A stretch of 47,144 nucleotides of DNA. It comes from Achromobacter sp. Bel (GTDB lineage Bacteria > Pseudomonadota > Gammaproteobacteria > Burkholderiales > Burkholderiaceae_B). The translations under genes and the position numbers were made by a program. How positions within the stretch are numbered: the stretch's first letter is position 1; every line of letters begins with the position of its first letter. Shown piece by piece: positions 20,358-28,713 of the stretch. The stretch lies in assembly GCF_012928505.1 (NCBI RefSeq), contig NZ_JABBJN010000048.1:1-47144 (forward strand), written 5' to 3'. The notes below the pieces were generated by a model. It ran no database searches. It was not told where the DNA came from and worked only from the letters and a program-made list of their open reading frames with translations.

Positions 20358-21547
20358 GGCAAGACGCGCTCTCATCCCGATATGACGTCCAGGCAGGGAT
20401 ATTCCTTATCCTGTTGCCGTTCTTCCTGTTGTTCGTGGGTGATCTGCAGGTGCCGGTCGGAGAAAGCACAATGACGGTCCCGATGGGGATGCTCATCGTG
20501 TTTCCGCTGCTGCTGCTGTGCATGGCGCTTGTCCGCATCGTGATACCGTCGTCGGTCCTGTTGCTGATCGGCACGCTGTTCTTCGGGATGGTGGGGCTGG
20601 TATTGACGCCAGAGGGGGCCCTTTTGCGGGGCATGGCGGGGACCTTGCCGCTGCTGTACGCGATTTGCATCTTGATGGTCTACGCCCAGTTCTATCGCTA
20701 TATCGCCGTGGAGCGGGCCGTCGGGATGATGCTGGCAGGAGGCGTCGTGCTGGCTGTCATGGCGATAGCCCTGTTTGTCGTTGCCGTGATGAGCCCTGGC
20801 GGCTATTACGAACAAAAGCTGCTTATCGAGACGCCTTTGGGGCGCTCGAATTATCTGGCGGCTTTTTTGATTTTCCTCTTTGCGTTGGCGCTGGCGAAAC
20901 AGCGTGCGCTGGCCTTGCTGTTCGCGCTTGCGGTGTTTTGCACAATGTCGCGGGGCGGCGCGCTGATGTTCCTGCTGTTTCTCGTCGCGCTGCAAATGGC
21001 GAAGTGGAAAATGCTGTGGCTTGTCTGGGTCGGGCCCCTGGTCTTGTTTCTTGCCGCGACGCTCCTTGTCTCGGTCGACCACCAGCAGTCCATTGCCGCG
21101 CTTGCCGGGCCGTATCAAGGCGAAGTGCTTTCGATCATCAATCGTCTATTGCTGTGGTCTTTCGGGTTCGACTTGTGGATCCAGCACCCGTTGTTCGGCA
21201 TCGGCCCGAACACCTTCAGGACGTTCGTGGAACTCAATCCGGGCATCGAGAATGTATGGGGTGCGCATAATTCCATTATTCAGATGCTGCTGAACTACGG
21301 GTTGCTTGGCACAGGCCTGTATGTGCTGTACATCCGGGAGATCTATGTGCGTCTACGCCGTGCGGAACTGACCGCCCCCTGGTTCCGGTACTTGCGGGTG
21401 GCGTTCGTCGTGCTGCAGGTATTCGGACTGTTCGAGCCGCTGGTCGGTTCGGCAGCGTTTGAAGTACTGCTTGCTTATATGCTGATTCTGGCCTTGAGGC
21501 AGGCGTCTTCGCCAGCCTTGGCCAACACACCGAAAATCGCGAAATAA
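20354..21547 (+). CDS. Wzy/WaaL-type O-antigen polymerase or ligase
   Basis: A 397-residue membrane protein with about 10-12 hydrophobic helices. A periplasmic loop contains LLLWSFGFDLWIQHPLFGIG and the conserved HNSIIQMLLNYGLLGTGLYV, the Wzy_C/O-antigen ligase signature. I place the start at GTG 20354, inside the flippase stop codon, because GGAGG sits seven bases upstream (20342-20346) and sequence further upstream in this frame is antisense-like. With Wzx and Wzz beside it, polymerisation of the repeat unit (Wzy) is the likely role; ligase activity cannot be excluded. Confidence 0.82.
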   Translation: MRQDALSSRYDVQAGIFLILLPFFLLFVGDLQVPVGESTMTVPMGMLIVFPLLLLCMALVRIVIPSSVLLLIGTLFFGMVGLVLTPEGALLRGMAGTLPLLYAICILMVYAQFYRYIAVERAVGMMLAGGVVLAVMAIALFVVAVMSPGGYYEQKLLIETPLGRSNYLAAFLIFLFALALAKQRALALLFALAVFCTMSRGGALMFLLFLVALQMAKWKMLWLVWVGPLVLFLAATLLVSVDHQQSIAALAGPYQGEVLSIINRLLLWSFGFDLWIQHPLFGIGPNTFRTFVELNPGIENVWGAHNSIIQMLLNYGLLGTGLYVLYIREIYVRLRRAELTAPWFRYLRVAFVVLQVFGLFEPLVGSAAFEVLLAYMLILALRQASSPALANTPKIAK

Positions 21548-21559
21548 TCTATCCAAATC

Positions 21560-22771
21560 ATGGAAACTCTGCTCTCTATCGCAATCCCCACGCATAACCG
21601 CTCGCAGTACGCGATTCATGCGATTCAATCCATCCTGGCGATAAAAAGCCAAAAGCTGGAGCTTGTGGTCAGCGATACCAGTACGGACGGGGCTCTTGAG
21701 GCGCTCGTCCAGCAGGCAGGACCAGCGCTTGGCGAGGATCCGCGGTTCAAGTATTTGCGCCCCACTGAACGTCTGGACATGACAGGCAACCACAATTACG
21801 CGATCGCTGCGGCGACGGGCGAGTTCGTGTGCCTTATCGGCGATGACGATACGATCACCGAGGATCTGCTTCTGGCGGCGGAATGGGCCAAGGCGCAGCG
21901 GATCGATGTGATCGCGCCCACGGTGATGTCGAACTACGTCTGGCCCGATTTCAGGTCGCGGCACTTTGGCGCCGGGCATGCCGGGCGGTTGTACCTGCCA
22001 AGCCGGATCGGGCCGGCGCACGTCCGCCAATCGTCGGACAGCGTGACGCAGGCATTGGCGAATGCCGCCCAGGGGACCGACGGATTGCCGAAGATCTACC
22101 ACGGCGTCGTACGCCGGAGCGTCCTGGAGAAAGCAAAGCAATTGTCTGGAGCCTATTTCCATGGGTCCAGCCCGGACGTGTCCGGCGCGATCGGGCTTGC
22201 GCTTTGCACGGACCGCTTTGTTGAAATCGATTATCCCCTGACAATTCCCGGCGCATCCGGCGGCAGTAATACCGGCCGCAGCGCGATGAACCAGCACAAG
22301 GGGAAGCTGGGCCAGGAGTCGCAGACCAAGGCGTTCGAATCCGCGGGCTGGAGCGAGGGCGTGCCGCGGTTCTTCTCGGTCGAAACGGTATGGGCGCACG
22401 CCGCGCTGGAAACCATCGCCAAGATCGCGCCCGCGAATGTGCAACGCTTCAATTTCGCCCGGCTGATCGCCGTGTGCGAAGCGCTGCACAAGGAGTACGC
22501 GAATGAGATCGCGCAAGCGATCCCCCGGGCCGCGAAGATCGTTGGCGTGCCGGAAGCGGACTTCTTGAAGCAGGTCTCTGCCGAGAAAGGAAAATTCCGC
22601 AGGCAGCGCTTGATCAAACTGCTGCGCCGCGCGATGAAGCCGACGGTTGCCGGGGGGCGGGAATACAAGGGCGGCATCGACAGGGTGGACCTGGCGCCGG
22701 CGGTACTCAAGGCGCATATGGAAAGCCGGCATTGGAGCTGGGACAAGGCGCTGGAAAGCAAGCCGAAGTGA
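21560..22771 (+). CDS. Family 2 glycosyltransferase
   Basis: A 403-residue GT-A fold enzyme. The N-terminal SIAIPTHNRSQYAIHAIQSI and ELVVSDTSTDG are typical of GT2 nucleotide binding, and D95-D96-D97 (IGDDDTITEDLL) is the metal-binding DXD motif. No membrane helix is evident. It probably adds a sugar to the lipid-linked repeat unit in the cytoplasm. It follows the polymerase by 12 bp, so it is in the same operon. The sugar specificity is unknown. Confidence 0.87.
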   Translation: METLLSIAIPTHNRSQYAIHAIQSILAIKSQKLELVVSDTSTDGALEALVQQAGPALGEDPRFKYLRPTERLDMTGNHNYAIAAATGEFVCLIGDDDTITEDLLLAAEWAKAQRIDVIAPTVMSNYVWPDFRSRHFGAGHAGRLYLPSRIGPAHVRQSSDSVTQALANAAQGTDGLPKIYHGVVRRSVLEKAKQLSGAYFHGSSPDVSGAIGLALCTDRFVEIDYPLTIPGASGGSNTGRSAMNQHKGKLGQESQTKAFESAGWSEGVPRFFSVETVWAHAALETIAKIAPANVQRFNFARLIAVCEALHKEYANEIAQAIPRAAKIVGVPEADFLKQVSAEKGKFRRQRLIKLLRRAMKPTVAGGREYKGGIDRVDLAPAVLKAHMESRHWSWDKALESKPK

Positions 22772-22815
22772 TCGCCGCAGCGACAGGCGAAATGCCGTAT
22801 TTGGAGAGTTGAGCA

Positions 22816-23868
22816 GTGACCGCCAGCATGATTCTTTACGCGCCCAATGTGCATACGGGAGGCGGCGTCGTTCTACTGCGCGCCTTGTTGGCCGACTGGC
22901 CCGCCGGACAACACCTGGTCGCCTATCTGGATGCCCGCGCGCAGGCGCTGGTGCCTATCCCCGCCGGCGCCAAGGTCCATTGGGTCGAGCCGTCTATCCG
23001 ATCCCGCATGAATGCCGGCTGGCAACTGCGCAACGAGGCAAAAAAGGGCGATACCGTTTTCTGCTTCCATGGCTTGCCTCCCCTGTGGCCCAGCCGCGGG
23101 CGTATCGTGGTGTTTCTGCAGAATCGGCTTTACTTGAGCGATGGCTCCGGTTCGCGGCGGTCTTTGCGTCCCAGCGCCATCCGGCAGGAAATTGAACGCC
23201 GCATCGGCACATTCTGCCGGCGGCGCGTGGCGGAGTACATCGTCCAGACGCCGTCGATGGCGCGCGACCTTATCCGCTGGTACGGCGCATCGCCCAACGG
23301 AGAGCCCGTGGTTCGCGTGCTGCCCTTTCTGGATGCGCTGCCCACCGCGTCCGACGCCGCCCGGCACTCCGCGGAATGGGATTTCGTGTACGTGGCGGAC
23401 GGCGTACCGCACAAGAATCATCGGATATTGGTCGAGGCCTGGCGGCTGCTTGCGCAAGATGGCCTGCGCCCGTCATTGGCGTTGACGCTGAGTGCCCGTG
23501 ACGGTGAACTTCGGCGGGAAATCGAGCAGTCCGCCGCCGAGGCGGGGCTGCGGATAACAGACCTGGGCCAAATGCCGCACCAAGACGTGCTGGCGCTTTA
23601 TGGCAAGTCGAAGGCGATCGTATTCCCGTCGTCGGCTGAATCGTTTGGCTTGCCGCTGATCGAAGCGATGCACATGGGGCTGCCGATCCTGGCGCCAGAA
23701 CTCGATTACGTGCGCGACGTCTGTGTTCCGGCCCAGACATTCGACGCCGGGTCGCCCGTATCCATCGCCCGCGCCGTCAAACGGTTCCTCGGCGCTGCCG
23801 AAAGCCCGCTGGTCCCGCTGGCCCCGCATGAATTCTGGAAGCAGCTGTTGCCCCGGACGGACCAATAA
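22816..23868 (+). CDS. Family 4 (GT-B) glycosyltransferase
   Basis: A 350-residue GT-B enzyme. The N-terminal Rossmann half includes LYAPNVHTGGGVVLLRALL, and the C-terminal nucleotide-sugar half has FVYVADGVPHKNHRILVEAW and the EX7E-like SSAESFGLPLIEAMHMGLPI. It starts at GTG 22816, with GGAG nine bases upstream. It is the last gene of the polysaccharide locus. No initiating phosphosugar transferase or nucleotide-sugar synthesis genes are present in the window, so those steps must be encoded elsewhere. Confidence 0.85.
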   Translation: MTASMILYAPNVHTGGGVVLLRALLADWPAGQHLVAYLDARAQALVPIPAGAKVHWVEPSIRSRMNAGWQLRNEAKKGDTVFCFHGLPPLWPSRGRIVVFLQNRLYLSDGSGSRRSLRPSAIRQEIERRIGTFCRRRVAEYIVQTPSMARDLIRWYGASPNGEPVVRVLPFLDALPTASDAARHSAEWDFVYVADGVPHKNHRILVEAWRLLAQDGLRPSLALTLSARDGELRREIEQSAAEAGLRITDLGQMPHQDVLALYGKSKAIVFPSSAESFGLPLIEAMHMGLPILAPELDYVRDVCVPAQTFDAGSPVSIARAVKRFLGAAESPLVPLAPHEFWKQLLPRTDQ

Positions 23869-23887
23869 GGCGCCACGCACCGGCCGT

Positions 23888-24679
23888 TCAGACGGCCGCC
23901 CGGATCCCCTCGGATAGCTTTCGCACCTCGTCCAACGCCGCCTCGACGCCGCCCGTCGCCAGCACGTCCACCAGCCGCGTGCCGACGGCGACCAGGTCGG
24001 CATGGCGGCTGACGGCGCCGGCCTGCTCGGCGGATCGTACGCCGAAGCCTGCCGCGATAGGCAACTGCGTCCTGGCTCTTACCCGTTGCAGGGACTCGGC
24101 GATCACGTCATCGGACGGCAAGGCGCCGCCCGTGGTCCCCGCCAGCATGACGTGGTAGACGAAACCGCTTGCGCTGCGCAGCACTGTGTCCAGCCGGGCG
24201 GCGGGCGTCGTGGGAGCCGTCATCCGGATGATGTGGATGCCATGCGCTTGCGCCTGCAGGTCGATCTCGCTGGCATGGTCTGGCGACAGGTCCACGATGA
24301 TCAGCCCATCCACGCCCGCCTGGCCCGCATCGGCCATGAAGGCCGCCACGCCGGCCTGCAGCAAGGGGTTCAAATACCCCATCAGCACGATCGGGGTTTG
24401 TTGATCCTGGTGCCGGAATGCGTGGACCAGATCGAAGGTCCGCCGCATCGTCTGACCGGCGCGGATGGCCCGGTCATTGGCTAATTGAAGAACGGGGCCG
24501 TCCGCCACCGGGTCGCTGAACGGCATGCCCAGTTCGATCACGTCCGCGCCGGCCGCGGGCAGGCGATGCAAGAGGCGCAGGCAGTCGTCATAAGAGGGGT
24601 CGCCCGCGGTGAAATACGCGGCCAATCCCGATCTGTCAGCCGCCCGTAGCGCGGCGAGTTTATGTTCCAGGCGGCTCAT
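23888..24679 (-). CDS. trpA: Tryptophan synthase alpha subunit
   Basis: TrpA cleaves indole-3-glycerol phosphate to indole and glyceraldehyde 3-phosphate and channels indole to TrpB. The 263-residue TIM barrel shows the catalytic Glu in [16 protein letters not shown] and the catalytic Asp region [14 protein letters not shown], with [10 protein letters not shown] in the phosphate loop. The start ATG 24679 overlaps the trpB stop (ATGA). Bordetella and Achromobacter normally have trpA in a trpF-trpB-trpA context, so this unit, lacking trpF, may be a second copy. Confidence 0.95.
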   Translation of the reverse strand: MSRLEHKLAALRAADRSGLAAYFTAGDPSYDDCLRLLHRLPAAGADVIELGMPFSDPVADGPVLQLANDRAIRAGQTMRRTFDLVHAFRHQDQQTPIVLMGYLNPLLQAGVAAFMADAGQAGVDGLIIVDLSPDHASEIDLQAQAHGIHIIRMTAPTTPAARLDTVLRSASGFVYHVMLAGTTGGALPSDDVIAESLQRVRARTQLPIAAGFGVRSAEQAGAVSRHADLVAVGTRLVDVLATGGVEAALDEVRKLSEGIRAAV

Positions 24680-25884
24680 GTCGATGCTCCGGAAAATTGC
24701 AGGACGGTGTTCATGTCTTTGTCGCCCCGGCCGCTCAGGCAGACCACGATGGTCTTGTCCGCACCCAGGCGCGGGGCAAGCTGTCGGGCATAGGCCAGCG
24801 CATGCGCGCTTTCCAGCGCGGGGATGATCCCTTGCTTCTGCGTCAGCCACCGATAGGCGTCGACCGCTTCGTCATCGGTGACCGAGACATAGTTCACTCG
24901 GCCTGTGTCGTGCAGCAGGGCGTGTTCCGGCCCGACGCCGGGGTAGTCCAAGCCGGCCGAAATCGAATGTGCGTTGGTGATCTGGCCGTCGGGATCCTGC
25001 AGGAAGTAGCTGCGACAGCCGTGCAGCACACCCATCCGGCCCGCGCCGATGCTGGCTGCGTGATGCGCGGTGCTGACGCCATGTCCGGCGGCTTCGACGC
25101 CGTGCAACTGCACCTGTGCATCATCCAGAAACGGATAGAAGAGGCCGATCGCGTTGGAGCCACCGCCTACGCAGGCGATCATCGCATCGGGCAAGCGGCC
25201 TGTTTTTTCCAGGATCTGCGCGCGGGTCTCTTCGCCGATCACCTTTTGGAATTCCCGGACGATCCAGGGATACGGATGCGGCCCGGCGCCGGTGCCCAGC
25301 AGGTAGTACGTGTCGTCCGGGTGGGCGATCCAATCGCGGATGGCCGCATTCATCGCGTCCTTCAGTGTTGCGCCGCCGTCCGGTACGGCCCGCACTTGCG
25401 CGCCCAGCATCTTCATGCGCGCCACGTTGGTGGCTTGGCGTTCGACATCGACCGCGCCCATGAAGATCACGCATTTCAGGCCGAACAACGCACAGACCGT
25501 GGCGGTGGCTACCCCGTGCTGGCCGGCGCCGGTCTCCGCGATGATCCGCGTCTTGCCCATTCGCTTGGCCAGCAAGATCTGGCCCAGGCAATTGTTGATC
25601 TTGTGAGCGCCGGTGTGGTTCAGGTCCTCCCGCTTCAGGAAGATGCGGGCGCCGCCAAGCGATTCGGTGATCGCGCGGGCATAGAGGAGGGGGCTGGGCC
25701 GCCCGACGTAATCCGCCAGCATCGACCGGTACTCGCGCCAGAACGCGTCGTCGTGCAGAACGTCGCGATAGGTCCGCTCCAGATCATCAAGCGCCGGGAT
25801 CAAGGTCTCGGGCATGTACCGGCCGCCATACTGGCCGAATTGCCCAAGAGTGTCGGGGGAGGCGGGGTGGGGAGCAAGAGACAT
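24676..25884 (-). CDS. trpB: Tryptophan synthase beta subunit
   Basis: TrpB joins indole and serine to make tryptophan, using PLP. The 402-residue protein is of the TrpB1 type, with [15 protein letters not shown] at the N-terminus, the Schiff-base lysine K95 in [10 protein letters not shown], the [12 protein letters not shown] loop, and the phosphate-binding GGGSNAIG. It is first in a two-gene trpBA operon with a four-base overlap. A TrpI-like LysR gene is divergent, 105 bp between starts, matching the indoleglycerol-phosphate-responsive trpI-trpBA system of Pseudomonas. Confidence 0.96.
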   Translation of the reverse strand: MSLAPHPASPDTLGQFGQYGGRYMPETLIPALDDLERTYRDVLHDDAFWREYRSMLADYVGRPSPLLYARAITESLGGARIFLKREDLNHTGAHKINNCLGQILLAKRMGKTRIIAETGAGQHGVATATVCALFGLKCVIFMGAVDVERQATNVARMKMLGAQVRAVPDGGATLKDAMNAAIRDWIAHPDDTYYLLGTGAGPHPYPWIVREFQKVIGEETRAQILEKTGRLPDAMIACVGGGSNAIGLFYPFLDDAQVQLHGVEAAGHGVSTAHHAASIGAGRMGVLHGCRSYFLQDPDGQITNAHSISAGLDYPGVGPEHALLHDTGRVNYVSVTDDEAVDAYRWLTQKQGIIPALESAHALAYARQLAPRLGADKTIVVCLSGRGDKDMNTVLQFSGAST

Positions 25885-25923
25885 GGCGTTAACCCGTTGA
25901 ACACGTTACAGCTATGGTACTGA

Positions 25924-25935
25924 GAGAAATTTCTC
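25924..25935. promoter_or_regulatory. Candidate TrpI operator I (perfect dyad)
   Basis: GAGAAATTTCTC, a perfect 12-bp palindrome, lies 40 bp from the trpB start and 54 bp from the trpI-like start. Its placement suits control of trpBA. Confidence 0.45.
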
Positions 25936-25964
25936 CGATAAATCATAGATTTCTTGCCTGGAAT

Positions 25965-25981
25965 TATTAGATTTTCTAATA
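25965..25981. promoter_or_regulatory. Candidate TrpI operator II (perfect dyad)
   Basis: TATTAGA-TTT-TCTAATA, perfect 7-bp arms, ends 8 bp before the trpI-like start and would overlap its promoter or leader. It suggests autoregulation. Confidence 0.45.
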
Positions 25982-25989
25982 TCATCCGT

Positions 25990-26874
25990 ATGCGAAAACT
26001 GCCCCCGATGAATGCGTTGCGTGCCTTTGACGGTGCCGCCCGGCACTTGAATCTTTCTTTGGCTGCTGAAGAACTGCGCGTGTCGCACAGCGCGGTCAGC
26101 CAACAGATACGGCAACTGGAAACCTGGCTGGGCGGCAAGCTGTTCGAACGGCATTCGGGGGGCGTGCGGCTGACCGCCGCGGGCCAAGACCTGCTGCGCG
26201 CGGTCCGGCCGGCCTTCGACATGCTCGAACAACGGTGCGTCGAACTGCGCGGCAGAACCGCATCGGCCGACGTGGTCGTCGGCGCCCCGGCCAGTTTGTT
26301 GTCCAATTGGATCATTCCCAGGCTCGAGCGCTTCGAGCGCGCGCATCCGCGCATCCAGGTCAGGCTCCAAACGGCAACCGATATTGCGTTGTTGGAGCGC
26401 AGGGTCGTCGATGTGCTGATCGTTGCCGAGGACCACGCCTCCGCGACGATCGGGGCGTTGCCGTTGTTCCCCGAGGCGATCGGTCCGGTCTGCACGCGCG
26501 AGCTGGCGCAAGGGATCGCCACGCCGGCCGACATTCTTGCCTTGGCGCTGTTGCAGACGTCTTCCCGGCCTCGCGCGTGGGAGCAGTGGGCTTCGGCTTG
26601 TGGGTTGCCGGCCGCGTGTTCGCCGCCGAAGCATCAGTTCGACCAACTGGGCCACATGCTGGACGCAGCGGCCGTGGGCCTGGGCATTGGCATCGCGCCG
26701 GAAATGCTGGTGCAGGCCGATCTCCGCGCGGGAAGGCTTGTCGCTCCTCTCGGGTTCAAGGAAACGGGGGGATGGTTTAGCCTGTACTGCCGCGCGGACG
26801 CCACTGCTGCGGTGGAAGGCCTGAAGCACTGGTTGAAGACCGAGGCGGTATCGCAGGCCGCAGGCCCTCCATGA
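25990..26874 (+). CDS. trpI: TrpI-like LysR-family activator of trpBA
   Basis: A 294-residue LysR regulator of the GcvA/TrpI group. The N-terminal helix-turn-helix reads LPPMNALRAFDGAARHLN, then LAAEELRVSHSAVSQQIRQL. From memory of Pseudomonas TrpI, corresponding segments align well: CVELRGRTA, SLLSNWIIPRLERF, SSRPRAWEQWAS, LDAAAVGLGIGIAPEMLV and GRLVAPLGFKET. TrpI activates trpBA when indole-3-glycerol phosphate accumulates. I chose ATG 25990, which begins directly before the conserved helix; the frame is open 12 codons further up. The symbol rests on family resemblance plus the divergent position. Confidence 0.8.
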   Translation: MRKLPPMNALRAFDGAARHLNLSLAAEELRVSHSAVSQQIRQLETWLGGKLFERHSGGVRLTAAGQDLLRAVRPAFDMLEQRCVELRGRTASADVVVGAPASLLSNWIIPRLERFERAHPRIQVRLQTATDIALLERRVVDVLIVAEDHASATIGALPLFPEAIGPVCTRELAQGIATPADILALALLQTSSRPRAWEQWASACGLPAACSPPKHQFDQLGHMLDAAAVGLGIGIAPEMLVQADLRAGRLVAPLGFKETGGWFSLYCRADATAAVEGLKHWLKTEAVSQAAGPP

Positions 26875-27017
26875 CCCGGAACCTCTCCGACACGTGGCCC
26901 CGAGGAACCGGGCCGGCCAATGATGGCGAGGGGATGGGCCAGCTCCCAGGCCGGGCAGCGGGTGTGGCGGGGCGGCACCATGAAATATATTGTTTCACAA
27001 TACCCGCTTGCGCTGTC

Positions 27018-27033
27018 TATCTAGTAGTAGGTA
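27018..27033. promoter_or_regulatory. TetR-1 operator copy 1
   Basis: TATCTA-GTAG-TAGGTA, a 16-bp near-palindrome, 152 bp upstream of the first DUF4148 gene. One of four copies in about 1 kb, all near the adjacent tetR gene and the genes it probably controls. Confidence 0.65.
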
Positions 27034-27124
27034 AGATTCATCCATCGACGCAGCAAACCCAAGCAAGCCGCTGAAGTCGGAACCAGAAATACAGTAGGAC
27101 CGCTTTTTTATTTCCCTCGTTATC

Positions 27125-27140
27125 TACCTATAAGTAGATA
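27125..27140. promoter_or_regulatory. TetR-1 operator copy 2
   Basis: TACCTA-TAAG-TAGATA, directly followed by a -10-like TTTAAT at 27142-27147. The same TTTAAT follows copy 3, so the operator overlaps the promoter. Confidence 0.7.
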
Positions 27141-27185
27141 GTTTAATCTGAAATTTGTATCGAACCCGTTATCTGGAGATCAACC

Positions 27186-27494
27186 ATGAAGACCCTCGTA
27201 TCCGCCCTGATCCTGTCCGCCTCGTTCATTGGCGCCGCCCAAGCTGGTGAACTGGACTACCCGCCCGCCTTGAACACGGAAAGCACGGTGACCCGTGCCC
27301 AAGTGCAGCAAGAACTGGCCGCTGCCCGCGCCAATGGTGAGTTGGTGTCCGGCGAAGAAGGCTACGCCGCCACCGCATTCGCCGCCGTCGGCAACGACAA
27401 GACCCGTGCCCAAGTGAAGCAGGAACTGGCCGCCGCCCGCGCCCAAGGCCTGACCGAAAGCGGCGAACTGGACTACCCGCCCGTTCAAGGCTGA
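27186..27494 (+). CDS. DUF4148 family secreted protein, copy 1
   Basis: A 102-residue protein with a Sec signal peptide (KTLVSALILSASFIGAAQA, cleavage after AQA near residue 20). The mature part has two repeats: TRAQVQQELAAARANGELVSGEEGY-like and TRAQVKQELAAARAQGLTESGELDYPP-like, the DUF4148 unit common in Bordetella, Achromobacter and Burkholderia. It is probably periplasmic; the function is unknown. GGAG lies seven bases before the ATG. It differs from copy 2 at a single residue (Ala versus Thr in AFAAVGN). Two TetR-type operators stand upstream. Confidence 0.85.
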   Translation: MKTLVSALILSASFIGAAQAGELDYPPALNTESTVTRAQVQQELAAARANGELVSGEEGYAATAFAAVGNDKTRAQVKQELAAARAQGLTESGELDYPPVQG

Positions 27495-27525
27495 GTTTTT
27501 GACGTCTCATTTTTGAAGTCGCATC

Positions 27526-27541
27526 TATCTAGTCATAGATA
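27526..27541. promoter_or_regulatory. TetR-1 operator copy 3
   Basis: TATCTA-GTCA-TAGATA, perfect 6-bp arms, between the two DUF4148 genes and followed by TTTAAT at 27544-27549. The second copy therefore has its own regulated promoter. Confidence 0.7.
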
Positions 27542-27591
27542 GCTTTAATGCCCACCTTTGATGCAGCACTGATCCTTACTGGAGATCCATC

Positions 27592-27900
27592 ATGAAGACC
27601 CTCGTATCCGCCCTGATCCTGTCCGCTTCCTTCATCGGCGCCGCCCAAGCCGGCGAGCTGGACTATCCGCCCGCCCTGAACACCGAAAGCACGGTGACCC
27701 GCGCCCAAGTGCAGCAAGAGCTGGCCGCCGCCCGCGCCAACGGTGAACTGGTGTCCGGTGAAGAAGGTTACGCCGCCACCGCGTTCGCCACCGTCGGCAA
27801 CGACAAGACCCGTGCGCAAGTGAAGCAGGAACTGGCCGCCGCCCGCGCCCAAGGCCTGACCGAAAGCGGTGAACTGGATTACCCGCCCGTGCAAGGCTAA
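27592..27900 (+). CDS. DUF4148 family secreted protein, copy 2
   Basis: A 102-residue tandem duplicate of the upstream gene: same signal peptide, same two DUF4148 repeats ending in LDYPP, and one amino-acid difference. By direct comparison about 22 codons differ synonymously and one non-synonymously, so the pair is old or gene-converted and under strong purifying selection. It keeps a GGAG ribosome site and its own operator and -10. The signal peptide predicts export to the periplasm. Function unknown. Confidence 0.85.
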   Translation: MKTLVSALILSASFIGAAQAGELDYPPALNTESTVTRAQVQQELAAARANGELVSGEEGYAATAFATVGNDKTRAQVKQELAAARAQGLTESGELDYPPVQG

Positions 27901-28003
27901 GCAGGATGCCGGCACATGCGGACCCCGGGGGGCGGGATGTTTCCCGGCCGGGGTCCGCACGGGCGTTTTGGACCGCACTTAGGGCGGCCCCCGATGACGA
28001 ACC

Positions 28004-28019
28004 GACCTATTAGTAGGTA
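28004..28019. promoter_or_regulatory. TetR-1 operator copy 4 (autoregulatory)
   Basis: GACCTA-TTAG-TAGGTA ends 10 bp before the tetR start and overlaps a TAATAT -10-like element (28018-28023). This placement would block its own transcription. Confidence 0.65.
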
Positions 28020-28029
28020 ATATTCAGCC

Positions 28030-28626
28030 ATGGACACTCCGAACCCCAACACCACACGGGACCTGCTGCTGGCGCACGCCGAGAAGCTGATCCGCACGCG
28101 CGGATGCAATGGTTTCAGCTACCGCGACCTGGCGGAGCATGTGGGCGTGAAGACGTCCAGCATCCACTATTACTTTCCCGGCAAGGACGACCTGCTCTAT
28201 GAGGCGGTCGAGGCCTACAGTGCACGCGCATTGGCCACCGTGCGGGCCATCGACACCGCGCAACCCGCGCAAGCGCAGCTGGAGCAATATCTTTCCATGA
28301 TGGAATCGCGCGCTTGCGGCGCCGGCGAACTCTGCCTGGGCGGCATGTTGGCCGCCGACGTCATGAGTCTGTCCGAACGCGTGCGCGGCGCATTGCAGGG
28401 GTTTTTCCGCGCCCATGAAGCGTGGCTGGCTCGTGTGCTGGCCGAAGGCGCCGCGCAGGGCACGCTGAAATTCTCAGGGACTGCCGACGCGGCCGGCCGG
28501 GCGGTGTTCGCCACGGTGCAGGGCTGCCTGCTGGTGGCGCGCCTGTTCCAGCAGCCACCCGCCTTGTGCGAGGCCATCAGCGCGTTGTACGTGGAGTGCG
28601 ACAAGGCCGCGAAGCCGACCGCATAG
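28030..28626 (+). CDS. TetR-family regulator TetR-1
   Basis: A 198-residue TetR regulator. The N-terminal DNA-binding domain reads LLLAHAEKLIRTRGCNGFSY, then DLAEHVGVKTSSIHYYFPGKDDLL, with the recognition helix around residues 38-48. The ligand domain carries two cysteines close together (RACGAGELCLGG), which could sense thiol-reactive compounds, although no redox role is proven. It probably represses itself and the two DUF4148 genes through the shared 16-bp operator. There is no strong ribosome site; the operator and promoter sit very close to the ATG. Confidence 0.88.
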   Translation: MDTPNPNTTRDLLLAHAEKLIRTRGCNGFSYRDLAEHVGVKTSSIHYYFPGKDDLLYEAVEAYSARALATVRAIDTAQPAQAQLEQYLSMMESRACGAGELCLGGMLAADVMSLSERVRGALQGFFRAHEAWLARVLAEGAAQGTLKFSGTADAAGRAVFATVQGCLLVARLFQQPPALCEAISALYVECDKAAKPTA

Positions 28627-28652
28627 CGAAAGCGGCTCCCTGGGCCCAAGAC

Positions 28653-28681
28653 ACGGCCGCCATGCGCAAGCAGGCGGCCGT
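28653..28681. terminator. Hairpin between convergent genes
   Basis: ACGGCCGCC/GGCGGCCGT, perfect 9-bp arms, 11-base loop, between tetR-1 and the convergent cysteine hydrolase. T-run weak on both sides. Confidence 0.5.
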
Positions 28682-28713
28682 TGCCATTCATGGCCCGCGA
28701 TCACGACGCGCGA

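Larger units (their letters stand above)
26875..27185. other. Regulatory gap upstream of the DUF4148 pair
   Basis: 311 bp without a credible gene. It holds a dyad TGAAA-N7-TTTCA at 26981-26997 and two copies of the TAYCTA-N4-TAGRTA operator (listed separately). The right half is A+T-rich. Confidence 0.6.

Noticed and set aside
26871..27074. 67-codon frame after the trpI-like gene
   Set aside because: It crosses the A+T-rich regulatory region and operator copy 1, with no plausible start signal or domain.
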